Source of the DNA: Desertivirga arenae
Lineage (GTDB): Bacteria; Bacteroidota; Bacteroidia; Sphingobacteriales; Sphingobacteriaceae
Direction of reading: 5' to 3'
Assembly: GCF_017355785.1 (NCBI RefSeq)
Contig: NZ_JAFEWE010000015.1
Location: 1-64,000 of the forward strand
DNA length: 64,000 bases
A program made the translations under genes and the position numbers. This document shows, in pieces, positions 1-8,668 of the stretch. Within the stretch, counting starts at the first letter, position 1, and each line of letters begins with the position of its first letter. The notes under the pieces were generated by a model. That model was not told the origin of the DNA, searched no databases, and saw only the letters and a program-made list of their open reading frames with translations.

Positions 1-472
1 CCTGCAATTCACCATCCCCGTGAAGAGTGTAAACGAAAGAATCATCGCCGTTTAATCTTTTAGCTTGCGCTGCACCGATAGCTACTGATAAGCCCTGGCC
101 CAAAGAACCAGAAGCCATACGGATACCCGGAAGACCTTCGTGTGTAGTGGGGTGACCTTGTAACCTGGAGTTCAGTTTACGGAAAGTAGCCAATTCTGCT
201 ACATCAAAATATCCAGAGCGAGCAAGTACGCTGTAGAACACCGGAGAAATATGGCCATTAGAAAGGAAGAACAAGTCTTCACCTTTACCATTCATATTAA
301 ACTTCGGATCGTGTTTCATGATATGGAAGTACAAGGCTACCAAATAATCGGTACAGCCTAATGAACCTCCAGGGTGGCCCGACTGGCACTGGTGTACCAT
401 GCGGACAATATCACGACGTACCTGCGTTGCGATATCTTTTAATTTGTCTATATCAACTTCTAAAACGTTCAT
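1..472 (-). CDS. Transketolase, N-terminal subunit (partial, runs off left edge)
   Basis: This is the first 157 codons of a transketolase N-terminal (thiamine-diphosphate-binding) subunit; the rest lies left of the window. The reading starts MNVLEVDIDKLKDIA and contains the family blocks CQSGHPGGSLGC, LSNGHISPVFYSVL, LQGHPTTHEGLPGI, SGSLGQGLSVAIGAA and HGDGELQ, the last being the start of the TPP motif. Transketolase moves two-carbon units in the non-oxidative pentose phosphate pathway. The start ATG lies 3 bp after the stop of the transaldolase gene on the same strand, so the two are co-transcribed. The family in this phylum is often split into two subunits of about 280 and 315 residues; whether a C-terminal subunit follows cannot be seen here. 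Confidence 0.93.
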   Translation of the reverse strand, partial: MNVLEVDIDKLKDIATQVRRDIVRMVHQCQSGHPGGSLGCTDYLVALYFHIMKHDPKFNMNGKGEDLFFLSNGHISPVFYSVLARSGYFDVAELATFRKLNSRLQGHPTTHEGLPGIRMASGSLGQGLSVAIGAAQAKRLNGDDSFVYTLHGDGELQ

Positions 473-475
473 GAT

Positions 476-1144
476 TTATGCTGTTACAAGTGAAGCAGCC
501 TTTGCATGGTCTGCTAAAAATTGAGCCAATCCGTTATCTGTTAATGGGTGCTTTAATAATGCCAGTATTGGAGCCAAAGGAGCTGTAACTACATCGGCAC
601 CAAGTTTAGCGCAATTAATAATATGCATTGGATGACGGGCGGATGCAGCTAAGATTTGAGTAGGATAACCGTAGTTATCAAAAATAGTACGGATGTCTTC
701 GATTAACGTTAGTCCGTCAGTTGAGATATCGTCTAAACGACCAATAAAAGGAGACACATAAGTTGCACCTGCTTTAGCAGCTAACAGAGCCTGACCAGCA
801 GAGAATATTAAGGTACAATTGGTTTTAATTCCTTTTTCAGTGAAGTACTTGATCGCCTTCACCCCATCTTTTATCATCGGAACCTTTACCACAATGCGCT
901 CATGAAGTTTAGCTAATGCTTCACCTTCAGCAATCATTTCTTCGAAAGTTGTAGAAATAACTTCTGCACTTACATCACCATCTGTAATTTCGCAAATAGC
1001 TTTGTAATGGTTAATAACATTTTCTTCACCTGAGATTCCTTCCTTCGCCATTAGGCTTGGGTTAGTTGTTACACCATCTAAAACACCTAAATCATGCGCT
1101 TCTTTAATTTGAGCGAGGTTAGCGGTATCGATAAAAAATTTCAT
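476..1144 (-). CDS. tal: Transaldolase, small FSA/TalC-type
   Basis: A 222-residue protein of the short transaldolase / fructose-6-phosphate aldolase family (usual length 210-225), a cytosolic TIM-barrel enzyme transferring dihydroxyacetone units. The signature VTTNPSL is at residues 25-31 and the Schiff-base lysine is expected at K87 in IVVKVP; the loop [15 protein letters not shown] and the segment SPFIGRLDD also fit. It is the first gene of a two-gene unit with the transketolase subunit downstream (3 bp gap), which joins both non-oxidative pentose phosphate transferases. Sequence cannot separate transaldolase from fructose-6-phosphate aldolase activity with certainty, but the transketolase partner favours transaldolase. 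Confidence 0.92.
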   Translation of the reverse strand: MKFFIDTANLAQIKEAHDLGVLDGVTTNPSLMAKEGISGEENVINHYKAICEITDGDVSAEVISTTFEEMIAEGEALAKLHERIVVKVPMIKDGVKAIKYFTEKGIKTNCTLIFSAGQALLAAKAGATYVSPFIGRLDDISTDGLTLIEDIRTIFDNYGYPTQILAASARHPMHIINCAKLGADVVTAPLAPILALLKHPLTDNGLAQFLADHAKAASLVTA

Positions 1145-1311
1145 AATTTGAGTATATATAAAATGAATTGTCTTCTTGACACTTATAATTGATTGCGCTA
1201 AGATACAGAATTGAAATTCAGAAAGAAATATTTTTTAATTATTAAATCTTTAAGACTTCCCTTCATTGTGTTAATTTGTTAAGTGCAAAGTAATCAGGCC
1301 TATATCAAATG

Positions 1312-1325
1312 TGCAAACGTTGGCA
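1312..1325. promoter_or_regulatory. Candidate LacI-family operator 1
   Basis: TGCAAACGTTGGCA is an imperfect palindrome around a central CG, matching its own reverse complement at 12 of 14 positions. It shares the TGCAA-N2-CG plan with the second site at 1391, as expected for sites of one LacI-type regulator. It lies in the gap between the transaldolase gene (minus) and the regulator gene (plus), so it could control either side. No binding evidence exists; the call rests on symmetry, the pair and the position. Confidence 0.5.
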
Positions 1326-1390
1326 TAAAGAAACACTTATTTTATTTTATTCGCAAATTTAATTCATTTCTGTCCTCGCCGTACTTTCTA

Positions 1391-1404
1391 TGCAACCGAT
1401 TGCA
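1391..1404. promoter_or_regulatory. Candidate LacI-family operator 2, overlapping a possible -33 element
   Basis: TGCAACCGATTGCA is a 12/14 palindrome with central CG, the classic LacI-family operator plan. A weak promoter can be drawn over it: TTG at 1400-1402, 21 bp, then TATTTTAG at 1424-1431 (one mismatch to TAnnTTTG). That placement would block RNA polymerase and suggests autorepression of the regulator and of the downstream hexuronate genes. Confidence 0.55.
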
Positions 1405-1478
1405 TTGTTGTTTAAGATTTACCTATTTTAGCCATCGAAAGAAATGAACCCGAAATTCAAAACGTAGCTAATCCATTA

Positions 1479-2516
1479 ATGGGAAAGGAAATTACTATCT
1501 ACGATATAGCAACTAAGCTAAACCTTTCGGCAGCTACTGTAAGCCGGGGGCTAAAAGGCCATCCTTCTATTAGTGCGTCTACCCGGAAGCGGATTGTTGA
1601 TACTGCAAGAGAATTGGGATATCGCTTTAACAGCTTCGCGAGTAATCTTAGGTTACAACGCACAAATACAATTGGCATCATTGTTCCTCGTCTCAATAGC
1701 AATTTTATGTCTGATGCCATTGCAGGAATGGAGAAGGTGGCAAATAAAGCGGGTTATAAAATAATTATTAGTCAATCACTAGAGTCAACTATAAAAGAGA
1801 CAGAAAACATTAGCACACTGTTTAATGCCAGAGTTGACGGATTGCTGGTTTCGTTGGCTTCCGATACCAGTAGTATCAGTGAATTTGAACAATTCATCAA
1901 CAGAAATATCCCTGTAGTCTTCTTCGACCGTGTATTTAATCACCCTAAATGTCCAAATATTGTTATTGACAATTATAGGGCGGGATATGAAGCCGCAGAT
2001 CACCTGTTCCAAAAAGGATGCCGGAGAATTATGCATATAGGCGGGAATCAAACGGGAAAGGTTTATAGAGAACGGTTTGAGGGTTATCAGAAGGCATTAA
2101 GAGACCATGGACTTATTGCCTCGGAAGATCTTCTGATAATCAGTCAGCTAAGTTTCGAAGAAGGTACCAGTGCAGCAGTGCAAATCCTGGCTATGAATGA
2201 AAAGCCAGATGGAGTGTTCGTTGCTAACGATGCCTGTGCAATTGGCTGCATGCTTGAGTTAAAAAAGCATGGCGTTAAGATTCCGGAAGAGATTGCTTTT
2301 GTAGGGTTTAATAATGATCCAATGGCATTGGTAATAGAGCCTAACCTAACAACAATTGACTATCCAGGTGAAGAAATGGGAGAACTTGGAGCTACACTTC
2401 TCCTATCCCTACTAAATAACAATAACGACGACAATTTTGAACAAACACTGCTGCTTCCTCACAAGCTAATGGATAGACAGTCCTCTCAAAAAGCAGCATC
2501 ACTGGAAATAAAATAA
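1479..2516 (+). CDS. LacI-family transcriptional regulator, probable hexuronate regulator
   Basis: A 345-residue LacI/GalR repressor of normal family length. The N-terminal helix-turn-helix and hinge occupy about residues 5-60 (ITIYDIATKLNLSAATVSRG, then SASTRKRIVDTARELGY), followed by a periplasmic-binding-protein-like effector domain from about residue 63 (IGIIVPRL, then FVGFNNDP and LTTIDYPGEEMG near the end). It is followed on the same strand by an SDR oxidoreductase (27 bp gap) and mannonate dehydratase, so its effector is probably a hexuronate-derived sugar. Two palindromes of LacI-operator type lie upstream. The effector assignment is inference from neighbours. Confidence 0.9.
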   Translation: MGKEITIYDIATKLNLSAATVSRGLKGHPSISASTRKRIVDTARELGYRFNSFASNLRLQRTNTIGIIVPRLNSNFMSDAIAGMEKVANKAGYKIIISQSLESTIKETENISTLFNARVDGLLVSLASDTSSISEFEQFINRNIPVVFFDRVFNHPKCPNIVIDNYRAGYEAADHLFQKGCRRIMHIGGNQTGKVYRERFEGYQKALRDHGLIASEDLLIISQLSFEEGTSAAVQILAMNEKPDGVFVANDACAIGCMLELKKHGVKIPEEIAFVGFNNDPMALVIEPNLTTIDYPGEEMGELGATLLLSLLNNNNDDNFEQTLLLPHKLMDRQSSQKAASLEIK

Positions 2517-2543
2517 TCACTAGAAACTAAACAAGAAATATTG

Positions 2544-3293
2544 ATGATAAAACAAGATCAAAAGGTAGCTATAGTTACGGGTGGCGCCTCGGGCATAGGA
2601 TTAGCAATTGCTAAAGAGTACGTAGCAAATAATATATATACTATCGTCATAGGACGGGATCAGGCTAAGCTTGATAACGCTAAAGGAATGCTCGGAGATC
2701 TGTGTGAGACAATTTCATTTGATCTTGGTAAGCTTGATGAAATTCCCGGGCTTGTAGAAGCCATAGTCCAAAGACATGGAAAAATAGATATCCTGGTCAA
2801 TAATGCTGGGATAAATATGAAGAAGGAATTCTTCGAGGTCACTGATGAGGATTTTATGTCGATAATTCAAACCAATCTTCTTTCAGTTTTTGCCCTGTCA
2901 AGAGAGGTTGTAAAGGCAATGCTTCCTAATAAGAGGGGCTGTATTATTAATATCAGTTCAATGGCCGCACAGTACGGCATTCCTAAAGTAATTGCTTATA
3001 CCGCATCCAAAACTGCCCTTGACGGCATGACGAAAGCTATGGCTGTAGAATTATCACCAAAAGGCATTCGCGTAAATTCAATTGCACCTGGCTTTATTGC
3101 AACTGACATGTCGGCAAAAGCACTAAATTCTGATCCTGAACGAAAAAACAAAGTTATGTCGCGGACACCTATGGGTTATCTCGGAGAGCCGAAAGATATC
3201 GGAACAACAGCTGTCTTTTTAGCATCAGAAGGGGCTAAATATATTACGGGAACAATTATTCCGGTAGACGGAGGAAATTCTGTTGGTTTCTAA
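2544..3293 (+). CDS. SDR-family oxidoreductase, probable fructuronate/gluconate-type sugar dehydrogenase
   Basis: A 249-residue classical short-chain dehydrogenase. The nucleotide-binding TGGASGIG is at residues 12-19, NNAG at 86-89, catalytic Ser at 138-139, Tyr152 and Lys156 (YTASK), and the typical C-terminus ITGTIIPVDGG. I chose the ATG at 2544; a TTG codon precedes it directly and is less likely. The gene lies between a LacI regulator and mannonate dehydratase (uxuA). In Bacteroidota an SDR often replaces the canonical UxuB fructuronate reductase, so reduction of D-fructuronate to D-mannonate is the best guess; a KduD-like 2-dehydro-3-deoxygluconate dehydrogenase is the alternative. Confidence 0.88.
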   Translation: MIKQDQKVAIVTGGASGIGLAIAKEYVANNIYTIVIGRDQAKLDNAKGMLGDLCETISFDLGKLDEIPGLVEAIVQRHGKIDILVNNAGINMKKEFFEVTDEDFMSIIQTNLLSVFALSREVVKAMLPNKRGCIINISSMAAQYGIPKVIAYTASKTALDGMTKAMAVELSPKGIRVNSIAPGFIATDMSAKALNSDPERKNKVMSRTPMGYLGEPKDIGTTAVFLASEGAKYITGTIIPVDGGNSVGF

Positions 3294-3309
3294 ACTTTAA
3301 TTACTGACT

Positions 3310-4473
3310 ATGTTAATGGAACAAACAATGCGTTGGTTCGGTCCCAACGACCCCGTTAGCTTGCAGGATATAAAGCAAGCCGGATGTACTGGAGTTGTTA
3401 CGGCTTTGCACCATATCCCGGTAGGTGAAGTATGGACTGTGGAAGAAATCCAAAAAAGACTTGAGGTGATTCACTCTGCAGGTCTGAAATGGACCGTTAT
3501 TGAAAGTCTTCCTGTGCATGAAGACATTAAAAAGCATTCAGGCAAGTATCGATTGCTTATTGACAACTACAAGAAAAGCCTGACTAATGTAGCTAAGTGC
3601 GGCTTGAAAGTGATTACTTACAACTTTATGCCGTTACTTGATTGGATGAGGACCGATCTCAGCTATACTTTAGAAGACGGGAGTAAGGCCCTTTACTTTG
3701 AGAAAGCCGCATTTGTTGCATTTGATCTCTTCTTACTGAAAAGACCAGGCGCAGAAGCAGATTATACTGCCGAAGAAATTGCTAAAGCACAGAAACGCTT
3801 TCAGCAGATGGATGAAGCTGAACAGCGGCGCCTGTTTAAAACCGCCCTTCAGGCCCTTCCGGGAAGCGATGAACCATTTACAAAAGAAGAAGTTCTTACG
3901 GCCCTTAAAACCTACGAGGGAATAAGTCGTGAACAGCTAAAAGAACATCTTTACTATTTTCTAAGAGAGATCACACCGGTTGCTGAAGAAAATGGACTGC
4001 AATTAGCTATTCATCCAGACGATCCTCCATTTAGCATTCTTGGTTTGCCCCGAATTCTAAACACTGAAGAAGATGCTCAGGAAATTATAAATGCGGTTCC
4101 TAGTCCGGCTAACGGACTCTGTTTCTGCACTGGCTCTTTTGGTGCAAGAGCGGACAATGATTTACCAGGAATGCTTAGACGATTGGGAGACAGTATTCAT
4201 TTTCTTCACCTGCGAAGCACTCAAAGGGATGCCGAGGGGAATTTCTACGAGGCAAACCATTTGGAAGGGAATACAAACATGTACGAGGTTGTAAAAGAGG
4301 TGGTGCTATTAAGCAGGCGCAAGAACATCTCTATTCCAATGAGGCCTGATCACGGGCATCAAATGCTGGATGACCTTCACAAAACAACTTACCCCGGATA
4401 TTCAGCAATAGGACGTTTAAAAGGATTAGCTGAATTAAGAGGATTGGAAATGGGTATAGACCGTTCAGTCTAA
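3310..4473 (+). CDS. uxuA: Mannonate dehydratase
   Basis: A 387-residue UxuA, which dehydrates D-mannonate to 2-dehydro-3-deoxy-D-gluconate in glucuronate catabolism. Family blocks are clear: [12 protein letters not shown] at the start, [34 protein letters not shown], the metal-site cysteine in [19 protein letters not shown] and the C-terminal [11 protein letters not shown]. The true start may be the ATG at 3316, two codons in. It lies 16 bp after the SDR gene and probably forms one transcript with it and the LacI regulator. The isomerase, kinase and aldolase of the pathway are not in the window. Confidence 0.95.
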   Translation: MLMEQTMRWFGPNDPVSLQDIKQAGCTGVVTALHHIPVGEVWTVEEIQKRLEVIHSAGLKWTVIESLPVHEDIKKHSGKYRLLIDNYKKSLTNVAKCGLKVITYNFMPLLDWMRTDLSYTLEDGSKALYFEKAAFVAFDLFLLKRPGAEADYTAEEIAKAQKRFQQMDEAEQRRLFKTALQALPGSDEPFTKEEVLTALKTYEGISREQLKEHLYYFLREITPVAEENGLQLAIHPDDPPFSILGLPRILNTEEDAQEIINAVPSPANGLCFCTGSFGARADNDLPGMLRRLGDSIHFLHLRSTQRDAEGNFYEANHLEGNTNMYEVVKEVVLLSRRKNISIPMRPDHGHQMLDDLHKTTYPGYSAIGRLKGLAELRGLEMGIDRSV

Positions 4474-4475
4474 AA

Positions 4476-4513
4476 AAATGCAGGGGCTCTTTTCTTAAAG
4501 GGCATCTGCATTT
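4476..4513 (+). terminator. Possible terminator after uxuA
   Basis: AAATGCAG at 4476-4483 pairs with CTGCATTT at 4506-4513, with a second nested pairing GGGCTCTTT/AAAGGGC in between. The stem ends in TTTGTT, a weak U-tract, so this is either a weak terminator or a 3'-end-protecting hairpin. It marks the likely end of the hexuronate unit. Confidence 0.5.
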
Positions 4514-4590
4514 GTTACAGAGTCAGGAAAACTCCAATTACCAGGCAAACAAATTAGATTTTGAGCTTAAAAGTTTTTTATGTTTGTATT

Positions 4591-4731
4591 ATGTACTTCT
4601 TCAGGAAAAAAGATCCAAACAGACCAGAAAGTTTCAACCTGAAAGTGATGCATTTTATAAATGCTACCGCTATTACTGTATTCCTTTTGGGCATTATCTA
4701 TAAGCTTGTCGAATGGCTGTTCTTCAAATAA
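4591..4731 (+). CDS. 46-residue membrane microprotein (DUF6728-like)
   Basis: A small open frame running from the ATG at 4591 to the TAA at 4729-4731. The protein begins MYFFRKKDPNRPESFNLKVM, a basic cytoplasmic head, and continues with one hydrophobic helix of about 20 residues (ITVFLLGIIYKLVEWLFF). The FLRKKDPN-type head followed by one membrane helix resembles the short Bacteroidota family annotated DUF6728, as I remember it; this was not searched. It sits 40 bp before ridA on the same strand and may be co-transcribed. No function is known. A different frame across this stretch (from 4512) is less convincing because it has no such pattern. Confidence 0.65.
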   Translation: MYFFRKKDPNRPESFNLKVMHFINATAITVFLLGIIYKLVEWLFFK

Positions 4732-4771
4732 AATTCCGTTTTTTTAGAAGTCTTATTTCTTAATATTGAAT

Positions 4772-5152
4772 ATGAAGCAAACTATCAATACATCTAAAGC
4801 CCCTGCTCCTATTGGTCCGTATAGCCAGGCGATCCTTTCAAATGATACTCTATACGTTTCTGGTCAGATCGCTATTAACCCCGATACAAATGAGCTAGTA
4901 ATTGATTCAGTTCAGAACGAAACATCACAGGTTTTGGAAAACGTGCGCGCTATTCTTACCGAGGCCGGTTTTACATTTAATGATGTAGTAAAAGCTACCA
5001 TATTTCTTAGTGACATGAGCTTGTTCCCCGTCGTGAACGAATTATACGGTTCCTGCTTCACTTCAACTTTCCCTGCAAGAGAAACTGTAGCTGTGGCTGG
5101 TCTTCCAAAAGGGGTGAATGTTGAAATATCTGTTATTGCAACAAAAGATTAG
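4772..5152 (+). CDS. ridA: RidA family reactive imine/enamine deaminase
   Basis: A 126-residue RidA (YjgF/YER057c) protein, which hydrolyses reactive enamine/imine intermediates such as 2-aminoacrylate released by PLP enzymes. The family pattern is complete: APAPIGPYSQA near the N-terminus, VSGQIAINP, the catalytic arginine R103 in FPARETVAV and Glu119 in GVNVEISVIA. The ATG at 4772 gives the usual N-terminus; a TTG two codons upstream is unlikely. RidA acts as a cytosolic trimer. It precedes recG by 26 bp on the same strand, with no functional link between them that I can see. Confidence 0.95.
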   Translation: MKQTINTSKAPAPIGPYSQAILSNDTLYVSGQIAINPDTNELVIDSVQNETSQVLENVRAILTEAGFTFNDVVKATIFLSDMSLFPVVNELYGSCFTSTFPARETVAVAGLPKGVNVEISVIATKD

Positions 5153-5178
5153 TCTCTTAACTGAAATTTCTCCTGTTC

Positions 5179-7284
5179 TTGGCAAATCATACCTTAATAA
5201 CTCCGATTGAATACCTGAAAGGTGTTGGGCCAAAAAGAGGGGAAATCATCCGAAAAGAACTTGGTATATTCTGCTACGAAGATTTAATTAACTATTTCCC
5301 ATTCAGATATGTTGACCGTACTAAGTTTTACAAGGTACGGGAACTGAATTCTGACCTTCCCTCCGTTCAGGTACTAGGAAGATTGGTATCTAAAGAACTA
5401 CATGGAGAAAAGCGCGGCAAACGGCTGGTTGCTACATTAAGAGATGAAACAGGGATAGTGGAACTCATTTGGTTCCAGGGCATCACATGGATTGAGAAAT
5501 CATTGCAGCCCGGGAACGTCTATATAATCTTTGGGAAACCAAATGAGTTTAACGGAAAGGTCTCCATAGCTCACCCTGAACTGGAGCTTTACAATCCTAA
5601 TTCAGCCAAAGCTGGGAATTTAAGCCTTCAGCCTGTTTATAATTCTACAGAGAAGCTAAAACAGTTTTCACTGGATACAAAAGGAATACAGAAGCTTCAG
5701 GAATCGGCTTTAGAGAGCGTTCTTAATTCTATCGAGGAAACTTTACCAGACTACATTCTTACAAAGTTCAATCTACTGGCGAAGAAAGAGGCAATATTTA
5801 ACATTCATTTTCCGCCCAATACCCACCTACTGGAGAGGGCAAGAAAACGCCTGAAGTTTGAAGAACTTTTCTTTATTCAACTAAAGCTTTTAAAGAATAA
5901 GTTGATTAGAAATCAGCGCTTCCGGGGTCATATCTTTTCCCATGTTGGAGACAAGTTTAATACTTTTTATAGTGAAAAGCTTCCCTTTGATCTAACCAAT
6001 GCTCAGAAACGGGTGATCAAAGAGATCAGGCAAGACACACAGAGAGGGCACCAGATGAACCGGCTTGTGCAGGGGGATGTGGGAAGTGGTAAAACTGCCG
6101 TTGCCCTCGTCAGCATGCTTTTTGCCATTGATAATGGTTTTCAGGCTTGTATGATGGCGCCCACTGAAATCCTTGCCCAGCAGCATTTTCAATCAGTCAA
6201 AGGTTTGGTGGGAGATGGGTTTATACACGTTGCGCTGTTAACAGGATCAACACCAAAGAAAGAACGGAAGGTAATTCATCAAAACCTGTTAGAAGGAACC
6301 TTGGACATTCTTATTGGAACTCATGCTCTTCTCGAAGACGAAGTTCTATTTAAAAACCTGGGGCTCGCTGTGATCGATGAGCAGCATAGGTTTGGTGTAC
6401 AACAACGAGCTCGATTATGGAAAAAAAATACAACCCCTCCACATATCCTCGTTATGACAGCCACTCCTATCCCAAGAACATTAGCGATGACTTTATATGG
6501 AGATCTGGATGTATCGGTTATTGACGAGCTGCCGGCAGGAAGAAAGCCAATTAAAACAATTCATCTTTTTGAAAATCAACGCCTCAGGATGTTTGGCTTA
6601 ATACGGCAGGAAATTGCTAAGGGAAGGCAGGTGTATGTGGTTTACCCGTTAATTAAGGAAAGTGAAAAGCTTGATCTTTTACATCTGGAAGCTGGCATAG
6701 AGGCTATAAGTCGCGAGTTCCCACTTCCAGACTACAGAATAAGCGTAGTACATGGAAAACTGAAACCGGCAGATAAAGATTTCGAAATGCAACGGTTTGT
6801 AAAAGGCGAAACCCAAATAATGGTGGCAACCACAGTAATTGAAGTTGGAGTTAACGTTCCTAATGCAAGTGTAATGATCATTGAGAACTCAGAGCGTTTC
6901 GGATTGTCTCAATTACATCAGTTAAGAGGTCGTGTAGGCCGGGGTGCAGAACAGTCTTACTGCATACTAATGAGTAGTAATAAATTAAGCAGGGAAGGGA
7001 AGATTCGTCTGGAAACGATGGTTAAAAGCAATGACGGTTTCGAAATTTCAGAAATAGACCTGCAGTTGAGAGGCCCTGGTGACATCGAGGGGACGCAGCA
7101 AAGCGGTGTACTAGATCTTAAGATAGCAGATCTTGCGCAGGATCAACAGATCTTACAGGCAGCCAGAGAAGAGGTTATTCAAATCTTTGAAAAAGACCCC
7201 GAACTGGCAGACGAAAAAAACCGCCTATTAAGGGAACACTTCTTGAAAAAAGACAAAGCTATTACATGGAATAACATCTCCTAA
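5179..7284 (+). CDS. recG: ATP-dependent DNA helicase RecG
   Basis: A 701-residue RecG, the branch-migration helicase that reverses stalled forks. The N-terminal wedge/OB region begins TPIEYLKGVGPKRGE, Walker A GDVGSGKTA is near residue 297, DEQH near 400, MTATPIPRTLAMTL follows, and the C-terminal domain carries VIEVGVNVPNA, LHQLRGRVGRG and the RecG-specific QLRGPGDIEGTQQSG. Length is normal. The start is non-canonical: TTG at 5179 gives the expected N-terminus, and the in-frame stretch back to the stop at 5158 has no ATG. The MFS gene follows by about 20-50 bp. Confidence 0.96.
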   Translation: MANHTLITPIEYLKGVGPKRGEIIRKELGIFCYEDLINYFPFRYVDRTKFYKVRELNSDLPSVQVLGRLVSKELHGEKRGKRLVATLRDETGIVELIWFQGITWIEKSLQPGNVYIIFGKPNEFNGKVSIAHPELELYNPNSAKAGNLSLQPVYNSTEKLKQFSLDTKGIQKLQESALESVLNSIEETLPDYILTKFNLLAKKEAIFNIHFPPNTHLLERARKRLKFEELFFIQLKLLKNKLIRNQRFRGHIFSHVGDKFNTFYSEKLPFDLTNAQKRVIKEIRQDTQRGHQMNRLVQGDVGSGKTAVALVSMLFAIDNGFQACMMAPTEILAQQHFQSVKGLVGDGFIHVALLTGSTPKKERKVIHQNLLEGTLDILIGTHALLEDEVLFKNLGLAVIDEQHRFGVQQRARLWKKNTTPPHILVMTATPIPRTLAMTLYGDLDVSVIDELPAGRKPIKTIHLFENQRLRMFGLIRQEIAKGRQVYVVYPLIKESEKLDLLHLEAGIEAISREFPLPDYRISVVHGKLKPADKDFEMQRFVKGETQIMVATTVIEVGVNVPNASVMIIENSERFGLSQLHQLRGRVGRGAEQSYCILMSSNKLSREGKIRLETMVKSNDGFEISEIDLQLRGPGDIEGTQQSGVLDLKIADLAQDQQILQAAREEVIQIFEKDPELADEKNRLLREHFLKKDKAITWNNIS

Positions 7285-7331
7285 AACAAGTTTAAGCTAG
7301 ATTTGTGGTTTTGACATATATCACGATACTT

Positions 7332-8603
7332 GTGGAGACAGATAGTAATACGCAGATAAAAAAAGACCCATATATATCTCTCAGATATCCGGAATTTAGA
7401 GCCTACCTTGGCGTTCGTTTCTTTCTCACCTTCGCATATCAGATACAAGCTGTTGTAATAGGGTGGTATCTCTACAATCTTACTAAAGACCCGCTTTCCC
7501 TGGGAATGATTGGTCTTGCAGAAGCTATTCCATCGGTAGGGATAGCGCTGTATGGTGGATACGTTGCAGACAAATCAGAAAAAACCGGAATGCTTAAATG
7601 GATCCTTGCCGGGATGTTTCTATCCTCATTGGTTATCTATTTTATTACCCTTCCTGGCACCGCCAGCTATATTAATCATAAACAGGTGGTAGGGATCATA
7701 TACGTAATGATATTTGTGATAGGTATTGCAAGAGGATTTATGGCCCCTACTGTTTTTTCGCTTATGGCGGCTATTATTCCCAGAGAACATTACCCAAACT
7801 CCTCCACATGGAATAGTACTTCCTGGCAAATTGCAACTATTGCCGGTCCCGCTGCAGGGGGGCTAATGTATGCAGGGGTCGGCGTATCGAATACCTTCCT
7901 TGTTATTCTCATCCTTTTAGCTGTTTCCTTTGCCTGTGTTATGTTCCTTAAAAAACATCCGGCCCAATTTGTACCGAAGGAAAGTATAACCAAAAGCCTC
8001 TCTGAAGGAATACGATTTGTTTTTAATAGCAGAATGATGCTGGGAGCTATGAGCCTCGACTTGTTTTCAGTGTTTTTTGGTGGGGCGGTTGCATTGATAC
8101 CGGTACTTGCAAAAGAAGTTTTAAATGTTGGGGCGGAGCAATTCGGACTAATGCGAGCAGCTCCGGCTGTAGGTGCAGTATTAACTATGTTAATGATGAC
8201 AAAGTACCCACCCATGAATAAACCCTGGAGGAACTTATTAATCGCCGTTACAGGCTTCGGTATTTCCATTATAGGTTACGGCTTATCCCGCAACCTATAC
8301 CTCACACTATTTTTCTTATTCTTTGAGGGTGCTTTTGATTCTGTTAGTGTGATTATTCGTTCCACCATTATGCAATTACTAACGCCAGATGAAATGAGGG
8401 GGCGGGTGTCATCTGTGAACTCCATGTTTATCGGGTCTTCAAATGAGCTAGGAGCATTTGAATCAGGGCTATCCGCAAGACTATTAGGGACGGTTCCGGC
8501 TATCGTATTCGGAGGAAGTGTTACACTGCTCGTAGTATCGATCACTTATTTAAAAACAAAGAAACTGCTTCCTTTAGGGGTGAAAGAAATACATGCTGGC
8601 TAG
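7332..8603 (+). CDS. MFS transporter, EntS/MFS_3-type exporter
   Basis: A major facilitator protein of about 423 residues with roughly twelve hydrophobic segments. A cytoplasmic head (KDPYISLRYPEFRAYLGVRF) leads into helix 1, and GWYLYNLTKDPLSLGMIGLAEAIP, GGYVADK and LTPDEMRGRVSSVNSMFIGSSNELGAFESG are typical of the MFS_3/EntS subgroup of inner-membrane exporters. No ATG is available; the GTG at 7332 gives a conventional short cytoplasmic head, while the GTG at 7305 would add nine mostly hydrophobic residues. Substrate unknown; siderophore or drug efflux is the family's usual role. It ends just before a strong bidirectional terminator. Confidence 0.85.
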   Translation: METDSNTQIKKDPYISLRYPEFRAYLGVRFFLTFAYQIQAVVIGWYLYNLTKDPLSLGMIGLAEAIPSVGIALYGGYVADKSEKTGMLKWILAGMFLSSLVIYFITLPGTASYINHKQVVGIIYVMIFVIGIARGFMAPTVFSLMAAIIPREHYPNSSTWNSTSWQIATIAGPAAGGLMYAGVGVSNTFLVILILLAVSFACVMFLKKHPAQFVPKESITKSLSEGIRFVFNSRMMLGAMSLDLFSVFFGGAVALIPVLAKEVLNVGAEQFGLMRAAPAVGAVLTMLMMTKYPPMNKPWRNLLIAVTGFGISIIGYGLSRNLYLTLFFLFFEGAFDSVSVIIRSTIMQLLTPDEMRGRVSSVNSMFIGSSNELGAFESGLSARLLGTVPAIVFGGSVTLLVVSITYLKTKKLLPLGVKEIHAG

Positions 8604-8636
8604 ATAGAGATAGCCAAGAACACTACTATAAAAAAA

Positions 8637-8668
8637 GAGCGACCCTTGCGGGGTCGCTCTTTTTTTAT
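8637..8668. terminator. Bidirectional rho-independent terminator
   Basis: GAGCGACCC (8637-8645) and GGGTCGCTC (8651-8659) form a perfect 9-bp stem with loop TTGCG, flanked by an A-run on the left and a T-run on the right. It serves the convergent MFS gene (plus) and the RNase G gene (minus). Confidence 0.93.

Noticed and set aside
4512-4703. Plus-strand frame overlapping the 46-residue microprotein
   Set aside because: Starts with TTG, lacks any membrane or motif pattern, and conflicts with the better frame at 4591.
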